Source: Perlabentimonas gracilis (GTDB lineage: Bacteria > Bacteroidota > Bacteroidia > Bacteroidales > Tenuifilaceae). From it: 52,706 nt of DNA. The stretch spans positions 1-52,706 of the forward strand of contig NZ_JAANIG010000032.1 of NCBI RefSeq assembly GCF_011174675.1. The letters run 5' to 3'. Below, one piece after another: positions 15,784 through 24,543 of the stretch (the stretch's first letter is position 1; each line of letters begins with the position of its first letter). Under the pieces are notes generated by a model. That model did no database searches and had not been told where the DNA came from. It saw nothing but the letters and a program-made list of their open reading frames with translations. The position numbers were made by a program, and so were the translations under genes.

Positions 15784-16155
15784 ATGAAAGCAGGTATGCA
15801 TTACATAGTTAAAAAGTATTTTGCCATTGCTCTGGTGGGTATTATTGGGCTGCTAACGCTCAATAATACCCTCTTTATGCACCTGCATAGGTTGTCGGAT
15901 GGGACTTTATTAGTGCATGCTCACCCGTTTAGCAAGTCCAATCAAGCTAATGAGCCTAACCAAACCCACCAGCATACAAAGGTTGAACTGCTTTTTTTCG
16001 ATAGCTTATTAATCCTGTTTACTGTTGGTTTATTCCGAGTAGTAGCTAGCGTAATGCAGCCTAAAATAGTTAAGCACTATTTTATTCTTCAAAGATTTGG
16101 TTACAATATCTCGCAAATATGTTCCAATAGGGCTCCTCCATACTACGCCTTCTAA
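15784..16155 (+). CDS. Small His-rich membrane protein, probable metal-related
   Basis: The 123-residue protein has an N-terminal hydrophobic segment (about 10-30, IALVGIIGLLTL), a short His-rich loop (MHLHRLSDGTLLVHAHPF then QTHQHTK, seven His between about residues 33 and 65) and a second hydrophobic segment (about 70-90). It ends in NRAPPYYAF. The His cluster would lie outside the cytoplasmic membrane and could bind Zn, Cu or Ni. It precedes the TonB receptor, which also has a His-rich N-terminus, on the same strand with 99 bases between them. I infer a shared role in metal uptake; the family itself is uncharacterised. ATG at 15796 is an alternative start. Confidence 0.6.
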   Translation: MKAGMHYIVKKYFAIALVGIIGLLTLNNTLFMHLHRLSDGTLLVHAHPFSKSNQANEPNQTHQHTKVELLFFDSLLILFTVGLFRVVASVMQPKIVKHYFILQRFGYNISQICSNRAPPYYAF

Positions 16156-16254
16156 AACCGTATCCCCTTTTATCCATTTTTCTTTTATCCATTTTTTTAA
16201 TTGGCAGCAGAGCATACAAATAGATGCTTTGTGTGCACTACCCTTTGAATTATT

Positions 16255-18669
16255 ATGAGAACTATTATACTATTTTGCCTTTCGTTTATTTTAATATCAA
16301 CAACTACATCATTTGCTCAGCAGGGGCGCCGACAGCACCAGCATCAACATGGGGTAAAGCGCAAAAGCGATGCTCACCTTGTGGGCCATGTGCTAAATGG
16401 TGGTGAACATATACCATTCGCCAACGTGGTGCTGAAGGGAACAACCATTGGTACTTCAACCGATGAAACAGGGCACTATCGCATTGTAAATATCCCTGAG
16501 GGAACATATACAGTTGTGGCTACAGCCATTGGTTTTACATCGGCACAAAAGGAGGTGACCATTATTGCCGGGCAAACGCTTGAACTTAACTTCACCATGT
16601 CGGAGGATGCCGTTGGGCTCGATGAGATTGTGGTAACGGGCGATAGGAACGAGCAGCGTCGTCGTGAATCGTCGGTGGTGGTGAATACCGTTACCCCCAA
16701 GCTCTTCACTATGACCCAGTCGGTTGTTCTTAGCGATGGACTTAACTTTAGTCCGGGGCTGCGCATGGAGAATAATTGCCAGAACTGTGGGTTCACTCAG
16801 CTTCGGATGAACGGTTTGGAGGGACCCTATTCCCAAATACTTATCAATAGCCGACCAATATTTAGCGGCTTGGCAGGAGTGTATGGCCTTGAACTTATCC
16901 CCTCGAATATGGTGGATAGGGTAGAGGTGATTCGCGGCGGTGGATCGGCACTTTACGGTAGCAACGCCATTGCCGGAACGGTAAACCTAATCCTTAAAGA
17001 TCCTATAAACAACTCCTACGAATTTGGTCTAAATGGAGGAATTTCGGGGATTGGGATGAGCAACTCTGGTGGCTTAGCACCCGATAATAGCATGAACTTT
17101 AGCGCAACCGCAGTATCATCAGATATAAAAACTGGGTTGGCTGTATTTGGATTTGTACGCAACCGCACTCCTTTTGATGCGAACAACGACGGCTTTTCCG
17201 AATTGGCATCCATTGAGAACACAAGCGTTGGAGCAAGAGCTTTTCATCGCTTTGGCAACAGGAGCAAGCTAACCGCCGATTTTTTCAACATTCGCGAGAA
17301 TAGGAGAGGGGGCGATAGGCATGACTATCCCCTACATGAGGCTGGCATTGCCGAAGCCGTAACCCACAATATTACTACTGGGGCATTAACTTTCGATCAG
17401 TTTGTGGGTGACATGAACTTGCTGTCGGTCTTTGTATCAGCTCAAAACGTCGATCGGGACTCCTACTACGGCGCAGAGCAGTCGCTAAGCGATTATGGCT
17501 TTACCAACGATTTAACCTACACCGTGGGGGCTCAGTACAAGATCAATAAGGAGAGCGTGGGTATTATCTTTGGCGCCGAGAACCAAGGCGGGATGCTAAA
17601 GGATACCAAGCTCGGGTACCCCGATTACGAAAACGCTGTGATTGTTGATAATGAAATTATCTCGGTACCCCATACCGAGAATACTATGGTTGCCAACCAA
17701 AGGCAAAACATTACGGGTGCCTTTACCCAGGTCGATTATTCGATAAATAGTTTTAAAACAACAGCAGGCGTACGCTTCGATCACTACCGTATAGCCGATG
17801 CCGAGAGCCCAAACAACGATATAGTTGGTAATGTGCTTAGCCCCAGGGTTACCCTTATGTACGACTTTAGCGACATGATGCAGGCAAGGGTTAGCTACGC
17901 CATGGGCTATCGCGCTCCCCAAATTTTTGATGAGGATCTGCACATTGAGACCTCAGGCTCAAGAAAGGTTATTCATAGGAATTCGCCCGACTTACATCAG
18001 GAGACAAGCCATAGCTTTATGGCCTCGCTTGATATTAACCAGAATTTTGGCGAGGTAAAATCGAACTTGCTTCTCGAGGGGTTTTATACCAAGCTTAACA
18101 ACCCATTTGCCAACGAGTATGGCGATATCGACGAGCATGGTGTTATAATTTATACCCGTGTAAATGCAGAGGAGGGGGCTGTGGTTAAGGGGCTTAACTC
18201 GGAACTAACGGTGATTCCTGCTGAGAAAATTTCCCTCCGAGCTGGGTTAACCTTGCAGCGTAGTATGTTTGAGGAGGAGCAGGAGTTCGATGAGCGAAAC
18301 TTTTTTAGAACTCCCAACACCTATGGTTTCTTTACTGCCGATTGGAATCCAACCAAGAAGCTAAGCCTGAGTACAACGGGAACCTACACCGGGTCGATGC
18401 TTGTTCCCTATTTTGGCCCAACAATCGACGACCCAGAGGAGGGAGAGCTGCGTACCACCAACCCATTCTTTGACCTTGGCCTAAGGGTTGGGTATAACCT
18501 TAAGATGAATGGCGCTACTATGCAGGTATTTGCTGGGGTAAAGAATATGTTCAACTCATACCAGAGCGATTTTGACTCCGGTATCGAGCGTGACCCAGGT
18601 TACATGTATGGGCCAAACCAGCCAAGAATGATTTACTTCGGATTAAGAATTGGTAATAGGCTAAGATAG
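16255..18669 (+). CDS. TonB-dependent receptor with His-rich N-terminus
   Basis: The 804-residue outer-membrane protein has a signal peptide (about 1-21, cleavage at FAQ) and a His/Gln-rich stretch (RRQHQHQH). A carboxypeptidase-regulatory-like domain follows (about 40-115, with GTTIGTSTDETGHYRI and IPEGTYTVVATAIGF), then the plug domain (LDEIVVTGDRNE...). The plug contains NNCQNCGFTQLRMNGLEGP, with a C-x2-C pair, and RVEVIRGGGSALYGSNAIAG. The remainder is a beta barrel ending in MIYFGLRIGNRLR. Such receptors take up substrates using TonB energy. The His run, Cys pair and His-rich neighbour suggest a metal or metal complex as substrate, which is inference. A strong terminator follows. Confidence 0.92.
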   Translation: MRTIILFCLSFILISTTTSFAQQGRRQHQHQHGVKRKSDAHLVGHVLNGGEHIPFANVVLKGTTIGTSTDETGHYRIVNIPEGTYTVVATAIGFTSAQKEVTIIAGQTLELNFTMSEDAVGLDEIVVTGDRNEQRRRESSVVVNTVTPKLFTMTQSVVLSDGLNFSPGLRMENNCQNCGFTQLRMNGLEGPYSQILINSRPIFSGLAGVYGLELIPSNMVDRVEVIRGGGSALYGSNAIAGTVNLILKDPINNSYEFGLNGGISGIGMSNSGGLAPDNSMNFSATAVSSDIKTGLAVFGFVRNRTPFDANNDGFSELASIENTSVGARAFHRFGNRSKLTADFFNIRENRRGGDRHDYPLHEAGIAEAVTHNITTGALTFDQFVGDMNLLSVFVSAQNVDRDSYYGAEQSLSDYGFTNDLTYTVGAQYKINKESVGIIFGAENQGGMLKDTKLGYPDYENAVIVDNEIISVPHTENTMVANQRQNITGAFTQVDYSINSFKTTAGVRFDHYRIADAESPNNDIVGNVLSPRVTLMYDFSDMMQARVSYAMGYRAPQIFDEDLHIETSGSRKVIHRNSPDLHQETSHSFMASLDINQNFGEVKSNLLLEGFYTKLNNPFANEYGDIDEHGVIIYTRVNAEEGAVVKGLNSELTVIPAEKISLRAGLTLQRSMFEEEQEFDERNFFRTPNTYGFFTADWNPTKKLSLSTTGTYTGSMLVPYFGPTIDDPEEGELRTTNPFFDLGLRVGYNLKMNGATMQVFAGVKNMFNSYQSDFDSGIERDPGYMYGPNQPRMIYFGLRIGNRLR

Positions 18670-18699
18670 ATCACAATTCACTAATTCTCATCATAAGTA

Positions 18700-18731
18700 A
18701 GAGGGTGTCTAAAAAGTCTTAGACACCCTCT
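18700..18731 (+). terminator. Intrinsic terminator after the TonB receptor
   Basis: Thirteen-base arms AGAGGGTGTCTAA (18700-18712) and TTAGACACCCTCT (18719-18731) pair perfectly, followed by TTTTATTCG. It lies 30 bases after the receptor stop. Confidence 0.9.
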
Positions 18732-18819
18732 TTTTATTCGTTTCTATCTTAGAGGTTTTTCAAGTATTCAATTCTAAATTTGTTTATAGAAAACCTCCTT
18801 GTGCTACTTGGTGAGCTAA

Positions 18820-20055
18820 TTACCTGAAGATATCTTTTACATCTTCCCAATTACCATCATTCTCGGCAGGTGTTAGCCCTAGCGTATAGGTAATAATATT
18901 GTATATATTGGTGTTGATAAATGCCTTTTGCTTATGCCCCCTTTTAAATGCAGGGCCTTGGGCAAAGAAAATACCATGCATATCGGGGTAGGCATTGTCG
19001 TAACCATGTGCACCGCCAGTATATCGGGTGCTATCCGAAGAAAAGCCCACGCTGTAATTCTCTGCTGCTTCAATTACAAGATCCTGTATGCGAGGATTTG
19101 AGCCGTAGTGAAGACGTTCGGGGATCTCGTGACGTTCCCAAACCTTTAGATTTGGAATGGATTTTAAAGCAGCAACTGCTTGCTCTCTGAACTCATCCTT
19201 TGGCTGTAGGCTATATACCGGATTTCCGCCAGTTATCACCTCAAACCAATCACGCTTAATATGCTTATTTAGGTTGATGTATTTTGAAGGTGAAATCTCG
19301 GCCATGCCATGATCGGAAACAACAATAAAATTTACCTTTTTGCCAATGGGTAGTTCCTGCATCCTATTTATGAACACACCCACTAGGCTGTCCAAATGTT
19401 CTACCATGGCAAGGGTTTCATTACCTGTTGGACCATCCCTGTGTGCAATCCAGTCGGGTTCATGGTAGTACCAAGCAACAAGTTTAGGTCTCTGATCTTG
19501 GGGTAGGCTAAGCCAATGAATTACCGTATCAATCCTATCGCTAAAGGGAACCGACTGGTCGTACCTTTTCCAAAACGATGGGTGACTCCCGCCAATTGGC
19601 GCTTCGGACCCAACCCAGTAGTAGGTAGCCGCTTTTAAACCTTGCTTCTCGGCAGTTACCCAGAATGGTTCACCGCCATAAAAGCCCGTATTCTCCACAG
19701 CACTCCTGTCGCCCATGGAGTAGAATCCAAGCTCAGGGTCGTAAAAGCGATTGCAAACCAGCCCATGGTTGTTGGGATGAAGACCCGTTGCCAGGCTGTA
19801 GTGGTTGGGAAATGTTTTGCTTGGGTAGCAAGGAATAAGTGCCTCCGCGGCAACACCATTCTTCGCCATTTTATCGAGGTTTGGTGTGCTTGCAAGGGTT
19901 GGGTAGTCCCAGCGAAAGGCATCGAGCGAAAGGATTACAACGTACTGATCGTCTTTTGCAATTTTTTCGGGCTGGCAACTGTAGGCTAGGCCCAGGGCAG
20001 ATACCAAAACTAGTGCAATCCAGAATCTGGTAATTTGATGGGTTATTCGTTTCAT
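18820..20055 (-). CDS. Alkaline-phosphatase-superfamily nucleotide pyrophosphatase/phosphodiesterase lipoprotein
   Basis: I chose the ATG at 20055 (MKRITHQITRFWIALVLV), which begins a signal sequence ending in LAYSC, a plausible lipobox; an ATG at 20109 would add a non-signal-like extension. The 411-residue enzyme has the metal-site pattern of ectonucleotide pyrophosphatase/phosphodiesterases: VILSLDAFRWDY, the nucleophile Thr in YPSKTFPNHYSLATGLHP, DWIAHRDGP, VVSDHGMAE and GGAHGYDN. These enzymes hydrolyse nucleotide and other phosphodiesters outside the cytoplasm. It is monocistronic and converges on the TonB receptor gene. The physiological substrate is not shown. Confidence 0.9.
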   Translation of the reverse strand: MKRITHQITRFWIALVLVSALGLAYSCQPEKIAKDDQYVVILSLDAFRWDYPTLASTPNLDKMAKNGVAAEALIPCYPSKTFPNHYSLATGLHPNNHGLVCNRFYDPELGFYSMGDRSAVENTGFYGGEPFWVTAEKQGLKAATYYWVGSEAPIGGSHPSFWKRYDQSVPFSDRIDTVIHWLSLPQDQRPKLVAWYYHEPDWIAHRDGPTGNETLAMVEHLDSLVGVFINRMQELPIGKKVNFIVVSDHGMAEISPSKYINLNKHIKRDWFEVITGGNPVYSLQPKDEFREQAVAALKSIPNLKVWERHEIPERLHYGSNPRIQDLVIEAAENYSVGFSSDSTRYTGGAHGYDNAYPDMHGIFFAQGPAFKRGHKQKAFINTNIYNIITYTLGLTPAENDGNWEDVKDIFR

Positions 20056-20307
20056 AATTATACTTATGGTTTGTTTACTTTGATTTGCTTGTATTCTGTT
20101 TGATACCAAACCTTACGAAAGGTTTTAAATGATAGATCAACAAATCTACACAAAAAATATTCAAAATTATTAGAGTAGTCCTTACTTCAGAAAACCAGTG
20201 GGTTGGTTTTTATTTAGAAATATTTTTGGTATGCATAGCTTCGGAATGTGACTATTGGCATATAATTTGGTTGTTATGACGCCTAATCAAATTAAAAAAC
20301 TTAATTC

Positions 20308-20853
20308 ATGAAAAAAGCAATTACAATTGTATTGGCATTGGTTATATCGATGCCTTTGCTGGCAGAGAAACCCGATGTATCGGAAGAGAAAAATGTTCTT
20401 AAGGTTAACACCCTAAGCCTTATTGTAGGAACAGGTTCGGTTTTTTATGAACGCAAAATTAATGACTTTACTTCGGGTCAATTAGGCGTTGCCTACCTTA
20501 ACTACAAGTTCGACGATACTGGTTTTTCAGGGTTAATACTAACCCCTGAGGTTAGGTTCTATGCAAAACAGGATGCTATTGATGGATTTTATATTGGTCC
20601 CTATATCCGTTATCAAAACTATAGCGTAACGATAAAAGAGAGTACCGACCACTTTGGATACACCAATTTTGGAGGAGGTGTTTCGTTGGGAAGGCAATGG
20701 GTAACCAAGTCGGGTTTTACAATGGATCTATTCTTTGGCGGACACTACGCCAAGGGGAACGCCTCTGCTGAACTTCAGGGCGAGTCGTTTAGCGGTGATA
20801 TCTTTGAGGGTTTCCGAACTCGTATGGGCTTTGCTTTAGGTTTTGCTTTTTAG
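20308..20853 (+). CDS. DUF3575-like outer-membrane beta-barrel protein
   Basis: The 181-residue product has a signal peptide (MKKAITIVLALVISMPLLA) and then alternating strands beginning VLKVNTLSLIVGTGSVFYER, the usual DUF3575 opening ('kiN.lsl..gt.s.eYE'). Glycine- and aromatic-rich strands follow, ending in MGFALGFAF, a typical outer-membrane C-terminus. It would form a small barrel in the outer membrane; the function of the family is unknown. It stands alone and shares a terminator hairpin with the convergent photolyase gene. Confidence 0.8.
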   Translation: MKKAITIVLALVISMPLLAEKPDVSEEKNVLKVNTLSLIVGTGSVFYERKINDFTSGQLGVAYLNYKFDDTGFSGLILTPEVRFYAKQDAIDGFYIGPYIRYQNYSVTIKESTDHFGYTNFGGGVSLGRQWVTKSGFTMDLFFGGHYAKGNASAELQGESFSGDIFEGFRTRMGFALGFAF

Positions 20854-20880
20854 CATAATACTCCAACTCTGTTATAACGT

Positions 20881-20899
20881 AAGGGGCGCTATGCCCCTT
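20881..20899. terminator. Bidirectional terminator hairpin
   Basis: AAGGGGC (20881-20887) and GCCCCTT (20893-20899) pair around GCTAT and are followed by TGTTATTTTG. It lies 27 bases after the DUF3575 stop and touches the convergent photolyase stop at 20902, so it may serve both. Confidence 0.7.
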
Positions 20900-20901
20900 T
20901 G

Positions 20902-22248
20902 TTATTTTGCAGCAAACCGATTTGTGTACTTCGTAACATCAAATTTGCGCTTGCAGCCATTGTAGTTCATATAACGGATTTTCCCAAATACTGGTCTTGT
21001 ACCCCACGCCCTGTCATGCACTCCACCAATGCTCCAAGCAATGCCAGCGTAGCCGTTGGGGTCGCGCCCATCGAGGCTATACTTATCGTTTAGGTATATG
21101 GCAAATTCCATAGCTTGCTCGGGCGATTGGGTCCACTCCAAAATTTTCTTTGCCCAGTACATTCGCATGTAACCGTGCATTTTACCTGTGGTAATCATCT
21201 CTTTTTGTGCTGCATTCCAAAGGTCGTCATGGGTTTTGGCCTGGTCAAATTCGGAGAGGGAATACAGATATTCCCGTTCATCGTTGCTGTGGACAAGATG
21301 AGACTCCTTGGCCCACGCATGAAATCCCTGGGTATTATCGTAGTTCGTATTGTAGTGGCAGAAGTTGTCCGATAGCTCTCGTCTTACAATAAGTTCTTCG
21401 AGAAAAGCCGATTTATCATCATTGGATACATTGGCCTTCGACACCTCGATGGCTACACGCTGTGCTGAGATATGACCATAATGTAGATATGGCGATAGGT
21501 TCGACTGGCCGTTGGCCATCGGATCGTTGCGACGGGTGCTGTATCCAGTTAGCCTTTTCTCGATAAAGTAGTGGAGCAATGCCTGAGCAGCCATTTCACC
21601 GGGCCGAATCCATTCGATTGGCTTCACGTTTTTGTCGGCATCAATCCAGCTTTCAATGGCTTGCCAGTCAACACCAGCGCTATTGCTCTTGTTTACAGGA
21701 GGCTGCAGAATAGGGAAATCGGTTAGGAACTGAGGAAGTAGCCTGTTGATTTTTGGCCGTAGGGTGTATGCCCCAAATTCGGTCTTCTGCGAAGCTACTC
21801 GGCAAGGAACAATGTTGTGAGCATCAACCTCATGATGCGGGATATTGATGGCTGAGTTCACGCCATCTTTCCATTGCTTTTTTATGCGTAGCGGGTCGAA
21901 GTCGGATACAAGCAGACTGCTATTGATTTGGCTGATGTAGCTGGGAATTGTTTTTATTGGGTCGCCAGTGAGGAGTTCAAAAGCTATTCCAGCAACGCTA
22001 AGGTTAGCTTCAATCTCCTTTAATCCTTCTAGCATAAATGCGTAGTGACGTGATGTAGCACCTAGAAACGTGTTGCTAAGAGCGAAAACAACTAGCACGG
22101 GGGCATTTAGCATATTGGCCTGCTCAATGGCGTAAAGTAAGGCCCAGTTGTCGTGGACTCGCTGATCGCGCGACATCCAGTAAACAACTGGGCCTGTTGC
22201 CTTTATTTCTTCCTGTTTTAGCAGGGAAACCCTTTGCTTATCGACCAT
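20902..22248 (-). CDS. phrB: Class II cyclobutane pyrimidine dimer photolyase
   Basis: The 448-residue enzyme matches class II photolyases throughout: VVYWMSRDQRVHDNWALLYA (about 21-40), the DAHNIVPC...YTLRPKI segment, LTGYSTRRNDPM and SPYLHYGHIS, ELIVRRELSDNFC, KMHGYMRMYWAKKILEW, and the ending GIAWSIGGVHDRAWGTRPVFGKIRYM. It uses FAD and light to split UV-induced dimers in DNA. The start codon is four bases after the stop of the dihydroorotate-dehydrogenase-like gene, so it is probably the last gene of a leftward operon. Confidence 0.96.
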   Translation of the reverse strand: MVDKQRVSLLKQEEIKATGPVVYWMSRDQRVHDNWALLYAIEQANMLNAPVLVVFALSNTFLGATSRHYAFMLEGLKEIEANLSVAGIAFELLTGDPIKTIPSYISQINSSLLVSDFDPLRIKKQWKDGVNSAINIPHHEVDAHNIVPCRVASQKTEFGAYTLRPKINRLLPQFLTDFPILQPPVNKSNSAGVDWQAIESWIDADKNVKPIEWIRPGEMAAQALLHYFIEKRLTGYSTRRNDPMANGQSNLSPYLHYGHISAQRVAIEVSKANVSNDDKSAFLEELIVRRELSDNFCHYNTNYDNTQGFHAWAKESHLVHSNDEREYLYSLSEFDQAKTHDDLWNAAQKEMITTGKMHGYMRMYWAKKILEWTQSPEQAMEFAIYLNDKYSLDGRDPNGYAGIAWSIGGVHDRAWGTRPVFGKIRYMNYNGCKRKFDVTKYTNRFAAK

Positions 22249-22252
22249 TGAG

Positions 22253-23260
22253 CTATCGAAGGGTTTTGCGTGTTAGGTACTGCTCCGATTTCATGATGAT
22301 ATCGACGTACTGTGAGCGTCGGTATGCAAAAGGATCCTTAATATTTTTGCGCGAAAGCTTGCCCTTAAAATCATCAATTTGGGCATAACCCTTCTTGTCC
22401 ATCCAGGCCTCAATGTCAGATAGTATGGTTTTAATATGCTCGTTGCCGTTCACATATAGGGCACTTACCACCTGAAATGCAGATGCGCCTGCTAGTATTG
22501 TTTTAATAGCATCGGCTCCATTCATAATACCCCCAGCGCTGGCAATATCGGCTTTGATGTTTCCGTATAGTAGTCCAGCAAAGCGTATGGCAAGGCGCAC
22601 ATCGTAGCTATCGCTAAGCACTATGGTTTGCTCAAGCGTTTCTTTCTCTATATCGATATCGGGCTGAAACATCTTGTTAAAAAGCACAAAGCCATTCACC
22701 TTTTCTGTATCCAACCTCGAAATCACCGATAGGGGATTGGTGTAGAATGGGCTAAGCTTAACACCAATTGGGATTGAAACCGCTTTGCTCACCTTGTTTA
22801 GGGTATCCACCTGCGATTGTACAATATCGGCTTCGGCCATCTCAAAATTTCGGGGTGTGGTAAAAAGATTTAGCTCAATGGCATCAACCCCAGTTTGTTC
22901 AATTTGCTTGGCATATTCAACCCAGGTATCGTCATGTACTGCATTTAGGCTTGCAATTACTGGAACGTTGGTGTTCTCTTTAGCCTTCTTTAGCACCACA
23001 AGGTGCTCCTTGGATCCGGCATGCTTGTTGTCGGGGAATAGTCGCGTCATCTCTGCGTTACGCTCGGCATACTCCTCCATAGCGTTCATAAGTTCCAACT
23101 CCTCGAGCTGAACCTGCTCTTCGAAAAGCGATTTGATAACTATGGCACCAGCGTTATCCAAGGCACCAAGTTTTTCGGGGTCGGCGGTTAGCGACGAAGC
23201 CCCTACGATTAGTGGGTTTTTTAGTTCTAAACCCAGATAGGTAGTTTTTAGGTTTGCCAT
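22253..23260 (-). CDS. Dihydroorotate-dehydrogenase-like FMN protein
   Basis: The 335-residue protein has a DHOD-type TIM barrel: TTYLGLELKNPLIVGASSLT at the start, NVPVIASLNAV, GVDAIELNLFTTPR, VSIPIGVKLSPFYTN and ASAGGIMNGADAIKTILAGASAFQVVSALY near the FMN phosphate site. Such 'dihydroorotate dehydrogenase-like' proteins occur in Bacteroidota beside the true PyrD and have no proven reaction. In place of the usual catalytic Cys/Ser loop there is LFTTPRNFEMAEADIV, so pyrimidine synthesis should not be assumed. It follows the serine hydrolase by 29 bases and precedes the photolyase by four. Confidence 0.88.
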   Translation of the reverse strand: MANLKTTYLGLELKNPLIVGASSLTADPEKLGALDNAGAIVIKSLFEEQVQLEELELMNAMEEYAERNAEMTRLFPDNKHAGSKEHLVVLKKAKENTNVPVIASLNAVHDDTWVEYAKQIEQTGVDAIELNLFTTPRNFEMAEADIVQSQVDTLNKVSKAVSIPIGVKLSPFYTNPLSVISRLDTEKVNGFVLFNKMFQPDIDIEKETLEQTIVLSDSYDVRLAIRFAGLLYGNIKADIASAGGIMNGADAIKTILAGASAFQVVSALYVNGNEHIKTILSDIEAWMDKKGYAQIDDFKGKLSRKNIKDPFAYRRSQYVDIIMKSEQYLTRKTLR

Positions 23261-23289
23261 AACTATTTGTATTTAGGTAGATTATTTAT

Positions 23290-24384
23290 TTAGGTTTGCT
23301 TGTTAGTATTGGTGCCGCTTTGAGCCATCCCATTGTGTATGTAGGCTCGCAGTATTCTGTCGATAAGGTCGTTGTGGTCGCGTTCCCACTTATGATCCGT
23401 GAAGTTCTTTGCGTTTATGGCCACAACCAAACGCTTGTCGGGTGCTATAAAAACGTACTGATCGCCGTAACCTGCTGCAAATACTAGGGGTTGCCCATCG
23501 GGCTGGGATTTGACCCACCAGTGGTAGCCGTAGCCTATGCTATCGGCTTCAATCACCTGTGCAACCGACTCGGTTATCCATTGCTCCGACACTACCGTTT
23601 TGTGTCCCCACTTCCCGTAATTATGAACTAAGACTCCAATTTTGGCCATATCGCGCGTGGTAAGCGACAGTCCACCCCAGGCAGGCTGTCCATTCTCAGG
23701 ATAGGTATCCCAGTGATACGACGCTATATTTAGAGGGGTAAGGATATGCTTATCAACAAAAGCTCTGAAATCCATACCTGAGGTACGCTCCACAAGTTCT
23801 TTTATTAAATCGGAGCAACCGCTATTGTAGTTGAATTTGGTACCGGGTATGGTATCCATAGGTAAGCTAAGGATTATGGGGATCCAGCTTTCAGGCTTTT
23901 GGCTAAGCTCAATTAGCGGGTTGCCGGCGTATGAGTAATGTATAGACCATTCGTCCCACTTAAAACCGCTGGTCTGTTCGAGCAGATGCCTTAGGGTAAT
24001 GGCCTTTTTTCGATGATCGTTTTCGAATATGTACTCGTACTCAGGCAAATAATCAACAAGTTTTATATCCAGCGAAGGAATAAATCCTTTATCGAGGCAA
24101 ATGCCTACGGCAAGCGATGTTATGCTTTTGGTAACCGAGCTAATGGGGTGCAGTGTGGATGCCTGGGTAAATCCGTAGTAAGATTCGTAAGCTATTCGGT
24201 GGTTGTGATAAATAATTAGGCTCGATATCTTGCCGTACCTATCGTTTCGAATATCTATATTGATGTTGTCAATGGAGTCGGCATAGAATAGCGTTGCTGG
24301 TGGACGCTGGGATTCTGCCCGTTGGCTAATGGCCAACAATCCAATTATGAGCACAATAGTTACCAATACTTTTAGTATTCTCAT
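23290..24384 (-). CDS. Secreted serine hydrolase (class C beta-lactamase-like)
   Basis: The 364-residue protein begins with a signal peptide or anchor (MRILKVLVTIVLIIGLLAIS). It has the penicillin-binding-like catalytic motifs: Ser83-x-x-Lys86 in SSVTKSITSLAVG, Tyr in FNYNSGCSDLI as the YxN/S motif, and a late HWWVKSQPDG region. HLLEQTSGFKWDEW is the usual sequence after the first motif. Relatives hydrolyse D-Ala peptides or esters; beta-lactam resistance cannot be inferred. A TATATTTG -7 element lies directly before the start codon. It may be the first gene of the operon with the DHOD-like and photolyase genes. Confidence 0.9.
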   Translation of the reverse strand: MRILKVLVTIVLIIGLLAISQRAESQRPPATLFYADSIDNINIDIRNDRYGKISSLIIYHNHRIAYESYYGFTQASTLHPISSVTKSITSLAVGICLDKGFIPSLDIKLVDYLPEYEYIFENDHRKKAITLRHLLEQTSGFKWDEWSIHYSYAGNPLIELSQKPESWIPIILSLPMDTIPGTKFNYNSGCSDLIKELVERTSGMDFRAFVDKHILTPLNIASYHWDTYPENGQPAWGGLSLTTRDMAKIGVLVHNYGKWGHKTVVSEQWITESVAQVIEADSIGYGYHWWVKSQPDGQPLVFAAGYGDQYVFIAPDKRLVVAINAKNFTDHKWERDHNDLIDRILRAYIHNGMAQSGTNTNKQT

Positions 24385-24386
24385 GG

Positions 24387-24394
24387 CAAATATA
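24387..24394 (-). promoter_or_regulatory. -7 element directly before the serine hydrolase start
   Basis: The minus strand reads TATATTTG two bases before the ATG at 24384, with TTTA 20 bases upstream as a weak -33 element. Transcription would begin at or just inside the start codon, which implies a leaderless message. Confidence 0.35.
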
Positions 24395-24543
24395 AATCTG
24401 GTTTAAAACTTATATAAAGTTATGCAATATCTGCCAACCTATACAAGTTACTTACAGCCTAATTCACCATAAGAAACTAAAAAACACTGGTAAATGTTCA
24501 ACATGTTTAAAAATTAACCCTTGATAATTAGTCATGTAGTGGA

